From the NCBI GenBank assembly GCA_964421245.1, contig CAYQVW010000002.1, positions 1-64,000 of the forward strand: 64,000 nt of DNA, given 5' to 3'. Within the stretch, counting starts at the first letter, position 1. Each line of letters starts with the position of its first letter. Source of the DNA: CAYQVW01 sp964421245. Its GTDB lineage: Bacteria > Margulisbacteria > WOR-1 > XYC2-FULL-46-14. Below the pieces are notes generated by a model. The model was not told the origin of the DNA. It was given only the letters and a program-made list of their open reading frames with translations, and did no database searches. Of this stretch, positions 43,498-51,243 are shown piece by piece. A program made the translations under genes and the position numbers.

Positions 43498-46400
43498 TTA
43501 TTTTGTTAATGAGCTAGCAGCAACCACTCCGGTCTCTTTGCCAACAACAATCTCGTACCAGGCGCCTTTTTTCCCAACAATCTCAACTACTGTTCCGGAT
43601 TTCAACTTTCTAATCTTCGCTTTAGTCGTAGCATTCCTTAAAACTGTATCAAATTTAACAGTTGCTTTTCCAGTCAGTGGACCACCAGAACCACCAGCTC
43701 CTCCACCTGCACCAGGTCCTTTTGGCCCCCTAAGACCACTCGGTCGTTTTCCTCCACCCTTTCCCCACTCTGATTTAAAAGCATCGTATGCTTCTTTATC
43801 CGTTCCTTTTAAGTGTAGCTTAATCGCTTTACCAAGCCCCTTCTCTCTAATATTTCCAATAACTCTCTTAAACTGCATATACCCCATTGGTCCTAAATCA
43901 TCTTTATTTTCCTCTAACCACTTATCTAATTTAGCAGCAAGAGCATCTTTTGGAGTTTTAGCCTTAAATCCTGCCTTAACTAATTTAACAAATTTATCAA
44001 TTGCCGCAGCCATCTTTACCAATCTTTCTTTATTTGCTGGATGCCAATCCCTAGTAGGTATGTGGGTAGACATAGATTTTGGAGTACCCTTCCTATTAAT
44101 TTCTCCGGTCCATTTTGTCATTAATTCTCTTTGTGCTTTTCCATATGGAACCTCTCCTCTTTGAAAATCGTCCGGAGTAATATCCAAGAAACTCCTAACT
44201 TCATCAGTAATTCCCTTAGTATCTAAAGGAACAACTTTAAATTTCTTCTCAATAGGATCATACTTTTGACCCTTAACGACCCCTTTTCTTAAGGCCGCAA
44301 ATTTTGTTGCCTCAGATTGAGGAAGCTGTGAAAGAGGGAGTGCTAACAATGCTTCTATTGATTTATCAATTTTTCCAAAACCATCATAAACTGCCTTTGC
44401 TCCTGCCCTAAGTCCCCTTTTCGGCTCACCAATTGCAAGAGCCAAACGATCACTTGGTCCATCTTTAAAAACTAAAGCATCTTTCCTTCTTCTTAAATAT
44501 GTACCATAATACGCCTTACGTGCTTCTCTTAGAGCTTCTTTATAGGCCACTCTAGCAGCACTCCAATTTTTGCTATCAACAGCAACTTTTGCACGAGTTA
44601 GCGCTTGATCAACTTTGTTAGAATCATATGGTGTTGATAGTGCCTTTATTTGAGCATCTATACTCCTTTTAATTTCAGGCCTATAACTTCCTTTCGGACC
44701 AAGCATCCTTCTTTCTTCCGGACTTACATTTGTTTTTGCACTTTTAGGATCCCAATTATTCCTTTGCATACGTTCAAGCGCTGTACCAAAAGCAAACTCC
44801 TCTCTCTTTTCTGGAGTTAATCCACCCTCCTCCTCTCCATCCACTACATCTCCCCCCTCTTCAACCTCATCCACTTCCGGCTCTTCCATCTCTCCACCAG
44901 CTAAATACGCCTTAACATTTTTAGCTGTAAAAGCTGCTAGTTTTTCCAACTTCCCCTTAATCCCAAAATAAGTATCCAATACACTTGGTGGAAGCTGCGC
45001 CAAACGAGATAAACCGACATATATGTCTTTCAAAACTACTAAGTCATAGGCGGTTAAAATAGGTCCTATTCCAGCAAATTTAGCATACTGAGCCATAGCG
45101 GCATTATGAGCTGGATTTGTTATCTTTCCCAAAAATCCAGAAAGAGTATTAACTCCGGCAAAATTACTATCTGCCCAAGCCAAGGCCTCTTTGGTCTCAC
45201 TCTTTGGCACCATTTCATACCCTAGAACCTCTTTATCATTATAAATACTAGCTGCTTTGTGTAAGGCAGCATTTGGATTTTGATCATTAAGATGTCGTCT
45301 GCGAGCAAAATATTCAAGCGTTGCAAGATGATTTCTGATATCAGATATACTCCACTTTCCATCAGACGATCCATTGATATCAGAACCTCGATCAATTAAG
45401 TCAGTTAAAACTCCGGTAACTTTGCTACCAGCAGCTTTTAAATCACTTACTTTAACCTCTTTAGCATTTGGATCTATTTTTAATCCATAAAGTTTATTGA
45501 ATAAACCGACAGTCTCCTGATCAGTCATTCCCTTAACAGAATAATCGTCCCAAATCCTATCTATTTTAGCTCTAGCCTTTTGATCACTTGCTTTTGCAGC
45601 CACTGCTTTCCAATCTACTGCATCAGGAAGAATTTTTCCATCTTTGACAGTATAACGATAGTCTCCAGAAGAGATCGTTACCTCTCTTCCTTTTGATGTA
45701 GCCTTCAAGTATTCTACCAATTCACCACTTGATACCTTCCCATCTCGAACAACACCAGCGGCCGAAGTATATTTCTCCCATGCAACATAAGTAAGGGAAT
45801 AGTCATTACCATCTGGTCCTTTAACTTTTATTTTTATTGGATCGGTTTTACCAGATCCTGCAATATCTGCTGCCAAAAAGTTTAACTGATCCCCTGAATA
45901 TGGAGGAGTCGGTCTTACTTCCTTTGGAACAGAGGCTAAATCTACTGGATCAACATCAGTTGTTACCTTTGCATATTTAGCCTTTGCTGCAGTAAAATCA
46001 GCTTTTAGATCTATTGTTGCCGGAAGCTTGTCAGAAGCTACTCTTGAATACGATTCAAGAATACGCTTTGGGAGATGATTGGTCCCACGAGTTTTATGTC
46101 CAGATCCTTCCCACCCAAAAACATCAGATAAAACTTTATTTAGTGCAACTGAAGTTGGGCTTCCAGTATTATCATTTATAACAACCGTTTTTGCATCAGA
46201 ACTTAATTCAACAGTATAATCCCCAACTTTAATTTTAAGTTTAGGATTATCTTGTAGAAGTTTTGCAATCTGTTTAGCTTCAGCCTTATATCCTTTATTT
46301 CGATCAATACGAACTTTTACTCTAAGCTTAAGTCCTTTTATTTTACTTCGCTCAAGCATGGAAGCATAAAATCCTCTGGTATTAACAGACACCCTTCTCT

Positions 46401-46530
46401 TCCCTGTCCTTCGAAGCTCAGCCTTAGCTCGCCTAATCTCCGCCGGTTCAGCAGGTTTACACTTATTCTTTTTGGCAGGAAGACTAAAGCTTCCTCTCTT
46501 TGGATCATATTTATAACAACCTATTGCCAT
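43498..46530 (-). CDS. 1010-residue regulon protein with C-terminal SH3 and EF-hand-like loops
   Basis: AGGAGA ribosome binding site; no signal peptide. N-terminus MAIGCYKYDPKRG, then KCKPAEPAEIRRAKAELRRTGK (about 23-44), which matches KPAAAEPAELKEARRLFKAGK of the 598-residue neighbour. Two segments resemble half EF-hands: RDGKVSSGELVEYL (about 265) and DINGSSDGKWSISDI (about 400). A very acidic linker lies near 570 (EVEEGGDVVDGEEEGG), basic helical stretches follow, and a Gly-rich linker (about 940) leads to an SH3-type domain in the last 55 residues (LKSGTVVEIVGKKGAWYEIVVGKETGVVAASSL). SH3b-like ends often bind peptides or cell wall. I do not recognise the main body. It lies between the giant gene and the TPR gene, with its own promoter P9. 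Confidence 0.78.
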   Translation of the reverse strand: MAIGCYKYDPKRGSFSLPAKKNKCKPAEPAEIRRAKAELRRTGKRRVSVNTRGFYASMLERSKIKGLKLRVKVRIDRNKGYKAEAKQIAKLLQDNPKLKIKVGDYTVELSSDAKTVVINDNTGSPTSVALNKVLSDVFGWEGSGHKTRGTNHLPKRILESYSRVASDKLPATIDLKADFTAAKAKYAKVTTDVDPVDLASVPKEVRPTPPYSGDQLNFLAADIAGSGKTDPIKIKVKGPDGNDYSLTYVAWEKYTSAAGVVRDGKVSSGELVEYLKATSKGREVTISSGDYRYTVKDGKILPDAVDWKAVAAKASDQKARAKIDRIWDDYSVKGMTDQETVGLFNKLYGLKIDPNAKEVKVSDLKAAGSKVTGVLTDLIDRGSDINGSSDGKWSISDIRNHLATLEYFARRRHLNDQNPNAALHKAASIYNDKEVLGYEMVPKSETKEALAWADSNFAGVNTLSGFLGKITNPAHNAAMAQYAKFAGIGPILTAYDLVVLKDIYVGLSRLAQLPPSVLDTYFGIKGKLEKLAAFTAKNVKAYLAGGEMEEPEVDEVEEGGDVVDGEEEGGLTPEKREEFAFGTALERMQRNNWDPKSAKTNVSPEERRMLGPKGSYRPEIKRSIDAQIKALSTPYDSNKVDQALTRAKVAVDSKNWSAARVAYKEALREARKAYYGTYLRRRKDALVFKDGPSDRLALAIGEPKRGLRAGAKAVYDGFGKIDKSIEALLALPLSQLPQSEATKFAALRKGVVKGQKYDPIEKKFKVVPLDTKGITDEVRSFLDITPDDFQRGEVPYGKAQRELMTKWTGEINRKGTPKSMSTHIPTRDWHPANKERLVKMAAAIDKFVKLVKAGFKAKTPKDALAAKLDKWLEENKDDLGPMGYMQFKRVIGNIREKGLGKAIKLHLKGTDKEAYDAFKSEWGKGGGKRPSGLRGPKGPGAGGGAGGSGGPLTGKATVKFDTVLRNATTKAKIRKLKSGTVVEIVGKKGAWYEIVVGKETGVVAASSLTK

Positions 46531-46542
46531 CCATTTTCTCCT

Positions 46543-46564
46543 ATGCTTCGACTTCGCTCAGCAT
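46543..46564. repeat. Hairpin repeat with GAGCGAAGTCGA core, copy 2
   Basis: Minus strand ATGCT-GAGCGAAGTCGA-AGCAT, directly before the AGGAGA ribosome binding site of the 1010-residue gene. Same core as 29769 with compensated stem arms. Confidence 0.6.
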
Positions 46565-46582
46565 TTAAAAAAAATCATAATA

Positions 46583-46598
46583 ACCCCTTAACAGGGGT
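46583..46598 (-). other. Small leader hairpin of the 1010-residue gene
   Basis: ACCCCT-taac-AGGGGT, a 6-bp stem just downstream of promoter P9, with a T run about 8 bases further on. Weak attenuator or simple 5' stabiliser. Confidence 0.4.
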
Positions 46599-46606
46599 CT
46601 ACATTA

Positions 46607-46638
46607 TATATATCGCATTAACTTGCACAAAACTTGCA
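46607..46638 (-). promoter_or_regulatory. Alternative-sigma promoter P9
   Basis: Minus strand: TGCAAGTTTT (46629-46638), exactly 12 bases, GCGATATATA (46607-46616). The spacer itself begins with a second copy of GTGCAAGTT, so the -35 word is duplicated in tandem. Confidence 0.83.
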
Positions 46639-46680
46639 CGCCTTCGCCAATTTTTTTGGCTTCGGCGCACAGGCATGGAA

Positions 46681-48477
46681 TTATACAGTTCCAGCAGTTT
46701 GTTCAAAAAATATCAATTGGCTCCTAACCTCTTGATGCTTTCCTTGCTTAAATAGACCTCTAAATATTTGTTCATAAGTTGCAGCATATTTATTGTAACC
46801 TCGGTCTCTTAACCTCACTAACCCATCTCTAACTCTTTTTCTAAGCCCCCTCGCTTCTTTTAGACTTCCTAGAGATTTTTCTATCAATGGTTTATAAACT
46901 GCATATTGAGCAATGTTCCTGTCCTTATTATTATAAACATTAGTCAAAATCGCTAATGCATTTTGAGGTTTACCCTGTTTTATTCTGATCCTAGCTACTA
47001 AATAGGCATACCCTGCATGATATTTTCCATTCAATTCTTTATATCCCTTAGAAGCAATTCTAGCCTGAGTATTTGCTTTTGTATATTCTTGTACATGATA
47101 GTATTGATAGGCATTTGTTGCTGCTATCTCAACATCACACTTTGCAACTAATTCTTTATCACCCAACTTAACTGCTATCTCTCTGGCTTCAGTAAGATAA
47201 TGAAAACGATCTCCATATTCAACTGAATAGTGTAGAGTACTAACTTCAATTCCTTTTGCTCGAGCATATAAATCATTAGCTTTTAATTCAAGATGCATAT
47301 CCTCGTTCAAGTCAATTGATATTTGTAAACTATTCAAAGCATCAATTGCTGTTTTACCCAACTCAACATCATAAGAGTCTTTATTGTTTAATGCATAAGC
47401 AATAGCTTTTCTAGCAAGAGCGAGATCCTTAAGGGGCATCTCTTTTGATCTAGTTGCTCTTTCAACTATTGCCCCAATCAGCTTAATTTCAACTGATAAA
47501 CAATAGTATTCTGAGCCCTCCTTAATCTGCGCACGAAGAGCATATAGCGTTTCTATTAATTCAGGAAGGTTATCTACCTTATGTGCTCTGTGAGCCCTCT
47601 CAAGTAATTCTACGGTTTCTCTTTGTCTAACAACTAATGGTGTATCATTAGCTCTTGCCAAAGCAGCTTTTGCATCTAATACTGCTTCAAGCCCATTTTC
47701 AAGTTTCGCATCCAAAGCCTTATTATAGAAAATATGTGCTTCAGCCTGAAGAATTAATTCCTGAGCCTGTTCCAATCTCTCTTTTGCCCCAACCTCCTGA
47801 CTATAAAGTGCTTCTTCCTTAATTTCTCTTGCAAAATCAATTGCTGCATCATATCTTTCTTCACTAAATTCCGCATAAACAATAGAAAAACGATAAATTA
47901 TAGTAACTTCCAATTTTAACGCTACTACTCCTTTAGCACTTAATCCCTTATAAGAACCATCCTCAATCTTTGCTAAAATAGCTTTTGCTGCTATTCCTGC
48001 CTTGGCATAATCTTTTGCTTTATAATAAACATAGGCCTGAGCAAGATCCGCCACATCTTCTCTAGTATCAAACTTATCTGGTTTCGTCTCAACCTTAACA
48101 GCTCTTCTTGGAGGAGGAGCCTCTGGTTCAAATTGAAATTCTGGATAAGTAACCGGCTCTTCTTCAGCTTCTGGAGTATGAGCCTCTTTATGAACAGTAA
48201 CTTTAGACATTTGAATAGTTAGGCCATCAGATGTAGTAGCTGTTGGAGTAGCCATAGCTTGTTTGATCACTACTGCTAACTGCTCTGCTGGTTTATTTGG
48301 AGCTAACCCATTCCCTACAAGTCTCCCTTGTAATACTGAAAGTTTTGCTAAAGCTTCTTTGTGTTTTCCTGCTTTAAAAAGACGTCGAGCCTCTTTAAGC
48401 TCCGCTGGTTCAGCCGCTGCCGGCTTATAAATCGCAACCCCTTTTATCTTGCCTATCTCTCCATATTTTGGAACCAC
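46681..48477 (-). CDS. 598-residue TPR-like regulon protein
   Basis: GTG start preceded by AGGAGG. No signal peptide or membrane helix. The N-terminus carries KPAAAEPAELKEARRLFKAGK (about 18-38), shared with the 1010-residue neighbour. The rest is built from helix pairs of TPR or TPR-like type: EARRLFKAGKHKEALAKLSVLQ, DLAQAYVYYKAKDYAKAGIAAKAIL, ATNAYQYYHVQEYTKANTQARIASKGYKEL and GYAYLVARIRIKQGKPQNALAIL. A Pro/Glu-rich linker lies near 110-130. TPR proteins are scaffolds, so this may hold together the products of the neighbouring giant genes; that is inference. Read from P10; first of three tandem large genes. Confidence 0.8.
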   Translation of the reverse strand: MVPKYGEIGKIKGVAIYKPAAAEPAELKEARRLFKAGKHKEALAKLSVLQGRLVGNGLAPNKPAEQLAVVIKQAMATPTATTSDGLTIQMSKVTVHKEAHTPEAEEEPVTYPEFQFEPEAPPPRRAVKVETKPDKFDTREDVADLAQAYVYYKAKDYAKAGIAAKAILAKIEDGSYKGLSAKGVVALKLEVTIIYRFSIVYAEFSEERYDAAIDFAREIKEEALYSQEVGAKERLEQAQELILQAEAHIFYNKALDAKLENGLEAVLDAKAALARANDTPLVVRQRETVELLERAHRAHKVDNLPELIETLYALRAQIKEGSEYYCLSVEIKLIGAIVERATRSKEMPLKDLALARKAIAYALNNKDSYDVELGKTAIDALNSLQISIDLNEDMHLELKANDLYARAKGIEVSTLHYSVEYGDRFHYLTEAREIAVKLGDKELVAKCDVEIAATNAYQYYHVQEYTKANTQARIASKGYKELNGKYHAGYAYLVARIRIKQGKPQNALAILTNVYNNKDRNIAQYAVYKPLIEKSLGSLKEARGLRKRVRDGLVRLRDRGYNKYAATYEQIFRGLFKQGKHQEVRSQLIFFEQTAGTV

Positions 48478-48528
48478 GATATTCCTCCTAGCTCAAAGGC
48501 TATATATAATGTAGATCTCTCTACACAG

Positions 48529-48560
48529 ATACTATCGGGATGGGGGGGAGAAAACTTGCA
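48529..48560 (-). promoter_or_regulatory. Alternative-sigma promoter P10
   Basis: Minus strand: TGCAAGTTTT (48551-48560), exactly 12 bases (a C-rich spacer), CCGATAGTAT (48529-48538). Drives the TPR gene starting at 48477. Confidence 0.8.
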
Positions 48561-48569
48561 TGGATTTAG

Positions 48570-48737
48570 AAAATAGGAATTAGGAAATAGGAACTAGTAA
48601 AGGGGAAGCAAAATTGTAGGAATTCTCGGCACCCCTCTTGGAAATTAGAAACTAGGAGATAGGAACTAGCTCTGCTAATTTTTACTATATTTACTCCATT
48701 TTTTTACCATTTTCTAGTTCCTAGTTTCTATTTCCTA
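48570..48737. repeat. S23 cassette 3, left flank repeats
   Basis: This is most of the 308-base gap before S23 copy 3. Direct copies of a word like GAAATTAGAAACTAGGAGAT-AGGAACTAG lie at 48570-48597 and 48640-48669, and an inverted copy, CTAGTTCCTAGTTTCTATTTCC, at 48713-48734; the last two can pair into a long hairpin. The box TTCTCGGCACCCC at 48622-48634 is shared with the region upstream of S23 copy 2. Confidence 0.75.
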
Positions 48738-48741
48738 ACAC

Positions 48742-48758
48742 GGGCATGGAAATTGCTA
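48742..48758 (+). promoter_or_regulatory. Sigma54-type promoter of S23 copy 3
   Basis: GGGCATGGAAATTGCTA: GG and GC separated by 10 bases, as in the promoter of S23 copy 2 (TGGCATGAAAATTGCTA). Confidence 0.62.
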
Positions 48759-48785
48759 CATATAACACAAAGGAGGAAGCAAAAA

Positions 48786-49178
48786 ATGACAAAATACGGA
48801 CCAATTAACAACTTTACTGACATCGGAGCCTATAAAATAGGAAAAGAAATAATTAAATTAACATATGGTATCACAGATAAACTTCCATCAGAAGAAAAAT
48901 ATGGATTAAGCTCTCAAATGAGAAGAGCTGCAGTTTCTTTCACTGCAAACATTGCAGAAGGATATGGAAGGTATCATTTTAAAGAAAATATACAATTTTG
49001 TCTTATTGGCAGAGGATCTATGTATGAATTGCAGGATCATATAATTTCATGTAAAGAAATCGGCTTTATAAAAAACGATGAGTTTCAAAATATTTTTACC
49101 TTAACAGAAAATGCACTAAAAGCCTTAAACGGGTACATAAGATTATTAAAAAGACTAAAATTAAAAATAAAGGAATAA
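48786..49178 (+). CDS. S23-type four-helix-bundle protein, copy 3
   Basis: 130 residues from ATG-48786, preceded by AGGAGG; an upstream in-frame start lacks a ribosome binding site. Family features: DIGAYKIGKEIIKLTYGITDKLPSEEKYGLSSQMRRAAVSFTANIAEGYGRYHFKE and RGSMYELQDHIISC. It shares GLSSQ/GLRSQ and RRAAVS-x-x-ANIAEGY with copy 1. It lies between the TPR gene (divergent) and argB (convergent) and is flanked by inverted word repeats. A sigma54-type promoter precedes it, making it its own unit. Confidence 0.93.
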   Translation: MTKYGPINNFTDIGAYKIGKEIIKLTYGITDKLPSEEKYGLSSQMRRAAVSFTANIAEGYGRYHFKENIQFCLIGRGSMYELQDHIISCKEIGFIKNDEFQNIFTLTENALKALNGYIRLLKRLKLKIKE

Positions 49179-49181
49179 CAA

Positions 49182-49217
49182 ACTAGTTCCTAATTTCTAG
49201 TCTCTAGTCCCTATTTC
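49182..49217. repeat. S23 cassette 3, right flank repeat
   Basis: CTAGTTCCTAATTTCTAG then TCTCTAGTCCCTATTTC, the inverted form of the left flank word. It runs into the stop codon of argB (TAG at 49211-49213), so the end of argB is formed by the repeat. Confidence 0.65.
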
Positions 49218-50062
49218 ACAACCATAGTACCGATTCCGAAGTCAGTGAAAATCTCGAGGAGGAGTGCATGAGGAATTTGACCATCAATAATGTGAACTTT
49301 TTCGACCCCTCTTTTGAGGGCCATCAAACTGCTTTTTACTTTTGGTATCATTCCACCGCTTAAATCGCCGGATTTAATCATTTTATTAATCTTTTTTGTA
49401 TTAACCTCCGAAATTAATTCTCCCTTCCTATTTAAAACACCCCTAACATCTGTCATAAGAATTAATTTAGAAGCACCAAGTTCAGCAGCAATTGCTGACG
49501 CCGCTCGATCTGCATTTATATTATAAACCTTACCACCTCTTCCAATTCCAATCGGCGCTAGAACCGGAATGTGCCCCTTTTTCATCCAACGACGTAAAAA
49601 ACGATAACGAACGCCATCCACTTGGCCAACGAAGCCAAGATCAAGTCCTTTTGGCCAAAGCTTTTTGGCCTTTATTACCTTCCCCTTCTTCCCCCAAAAC
49701 CCCCTAGCTTTTCCACCATTCTTTTTGATCAAGGAGACAATCTCCGCATTGACCTTCTTACCTAACACCTGCTGAACCGCTTGCATAGTGGCCTTATCTG
49801 TTACCCGTCTCCCATCGACAAATCTAGTCGGTATCTTCTTGCGTTTCAAATATTTGTTAATCGCCGGTCCCCCACCATGAACAATTACCGGATGCATTCC
49901 AATATATTTTAAAAGCACTGCATCACGCATAACAGATCGCTTGAGCTCTGGATCGGTCATCGCGGCTCCACCATACTTAATAACAATAACCTGGTCATGG
50001 AACTGAATTATGTATGGCAATGCCTCCATTACTGTCTTTGCTTTTCTAATCCTGTGTTTCAT
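49211..50062 (-). CDS. argB: Acetylglutamate kinase
   Basis: 283 residues, amino-acid kinase fold. VIKYGGAAM (about 27-35) and VHGGGPAINKYL (about 62-73) are the substrate and phosphate loops; FVGQVDGVRYR and YNINADRAASAIAAELGASKLILMTDVRGVL bind acetylglutamate and ATP; GGMIPKVKSSLMAL and a C-terminal GTMVVK complete the family. It phosphorylates N-acetylglutamate, step two of arginine synthesis. The ATG overlaps the argJ stop by one base; last gene of the unit starting at 53561. Confidence 0.96.
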   Translation of the reverse strand: MKHRIRKAKTVMEALPYIIQFHDQVIVIKYGGAAMTDPELKRSVMRDAVLLKYIGMHPVIVHGGGPAINKYLKRKKIPTRFVDGRRVTDKATMQAVQQVLGKKVNAEIVSLIKKNGGKARGFWGKKGKVIKAKKLWPKGLDLGFVGQVDGVRYRFLRRWMKKGHIPVLAPIGIGRGGKVYNINADRAASAIAAELGASKLILMTDVRGVLNRKGELISEVNTKKINKMIKSGDLSGGMIPKVKSSLMALKRGVEKVHIIDGQIPHALLLEIFTDFGIGTMVVK

Positions 50063-51243
50063 TAAGTGTGATACCTCGCATTAATTTTGACATAATCATA
50101 TGATAAATCACAACCCCACGCTTCGGCAGAATGTTTACCGGCTTTTAAATTTATTCTAAAAATAATATCTTTTTTCTTAAAAACCTTACTAATTTGCTTC
50201 TTGCTAACATCAAGTCCAATTCCATTACGGGCTATTTGAAGCCCTTCTGCAAACACATCGACTTCGTTTGGATCAAAATTTACATCTGCAGCACCAATTG
50301 CAGCCACAATTCTACCCCAATTTAAATCTTTGCCAAAAACAGCTGCTTTAAATAAATCAGAATCAACCACCATCTTAGCAGCAAGACAAGCTTCTTTTGG
50401 ACTGTGCGCCCCAACCACTTTAACGGTAATTAGTTTCGTGGCTCCTTCTCCATCCCTGGCAATTGCCTTAGCCAAATAAACACAAATATGTTCCAATGCC
50501 TTTTTGAACTTACTAATCCCTATCCCCTCTACCCTAACCCCTGACATCCCATTAGCCAAAGCAATCACGCAATCATTGGTGCTCATACAATTATCAACTG
50601 AAAGCATATTGAAGGAAAGGTCGGTTACTTGTTTAAGTAATTTTTGAAGAAGCTTTGAACTAATCAGAGCATCTGTAGTTATAAAGGCGTGCATTGTTGC
50701 CATGGTGGGAGCAATCATTCCCGAACCCTTTGCAATTCCAGAAATTGTATATTTCCCAACTTTAAGAGTAATCTCCTTTTCTACGGTATCGGTTGTTAAA
50801 ATAGCATGGGCAGCATCGACTCCTCCATCTTTTGAAATGTGTTTTGCAATCTTATTAATTCCTGGAACAATTTTCTCCATTGGCAGCAAATTACCAATGG
50901 TTCCGGTAGATGTTACCAAAACAGATTTGCGCGGGACATGTAATGCTCTAGCCGCAACATCAATCATCTCCCAAGCATCGGTTATTCCTTGCTTGCCGGT
51001 CGCAGCATTTGCATTTCCAGAGTTTGCAATAATTGCTTGAGCAATCCCGGATTTTATCTGTTTTTGAGAAACAATTATTGGCGCCGCCTTAAATTTATTT
51101 GTTGTGAAGACAGCAGCAACCGAACATGGAACTTCTGAACAAACAACAGCCAGATCTTTTTTGCCAGATTTTTTTAAACCGACAGAAATACCCGCTGCCC
51201 TAAATCCTTTGGGCGAAGAGATTGATCCTTTTATTTTTTTCAT
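50062..51243 (-). CDS. argJ: Bifunctional glutamate N-acetyltransferase / ornithine acetyltransferase
   Basis: 393 residues, normal length for ArgJ. ANSGNANAATGKQG (about 74-87) and GSGMIAPTMATMHAFITTDA (about 175-195) are characteristic; the protein is cleaved before the Thr of MATM to give two subunits and a catalytic N-terminal Thr. The usual APNMATM reads APTMATM here. LSVDNCMSTNDCVIALANG and FGKDLNWGRIVAAIG follow. It recycles acetyl groups from acetylornithine to glutamate in the cytoplasm. Four-base overlap with argC. Confidence 0.96.
   Translation of the reverse strand: MKKIKGSISSPKGFRAAGISVGLKKSGKKDLAVVCSEVPCSVAAVFTTNKFKAAPIIVSQKQIKSGIAQAIIANSGNANAATGKQGITDAWEMIDVAARALHVPRKSVLVTSTGTIGNLLPMEKIVPGINKIAKHISKDGGVDAAHAILTTDTVEKEITLKVGKYTISGIAKGSGMIAPTMATMHAFITTDALISSKLLQKLLKQVTDLSFNMLSVDNCMSTNDCVIALANGMSGVRVEGIGISKFKKALEHICVYLAKAIARDGEGATKLITVKVVGAHSPKEACLAAKMVVDSDLFKAAVFGKDLNWGRIVAAIGAADVNFDPNEVDVFAEGLQIARNGIGLDVSKKQISKVFKKKDIIFRINLKAGKHSAEAWGCDLSYDYVKINARYHT

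Noticed and set aside
43538..44164. A 208-codon open frame on the plus strand opposite the 1010-residue gene
   Set aside because: It lies antisense to a well-supported gene, is Pro/Leu/Phe-rich as expected for the complement of a Gly/Lys-rich sequence, and has no ribosome binding site or family match.
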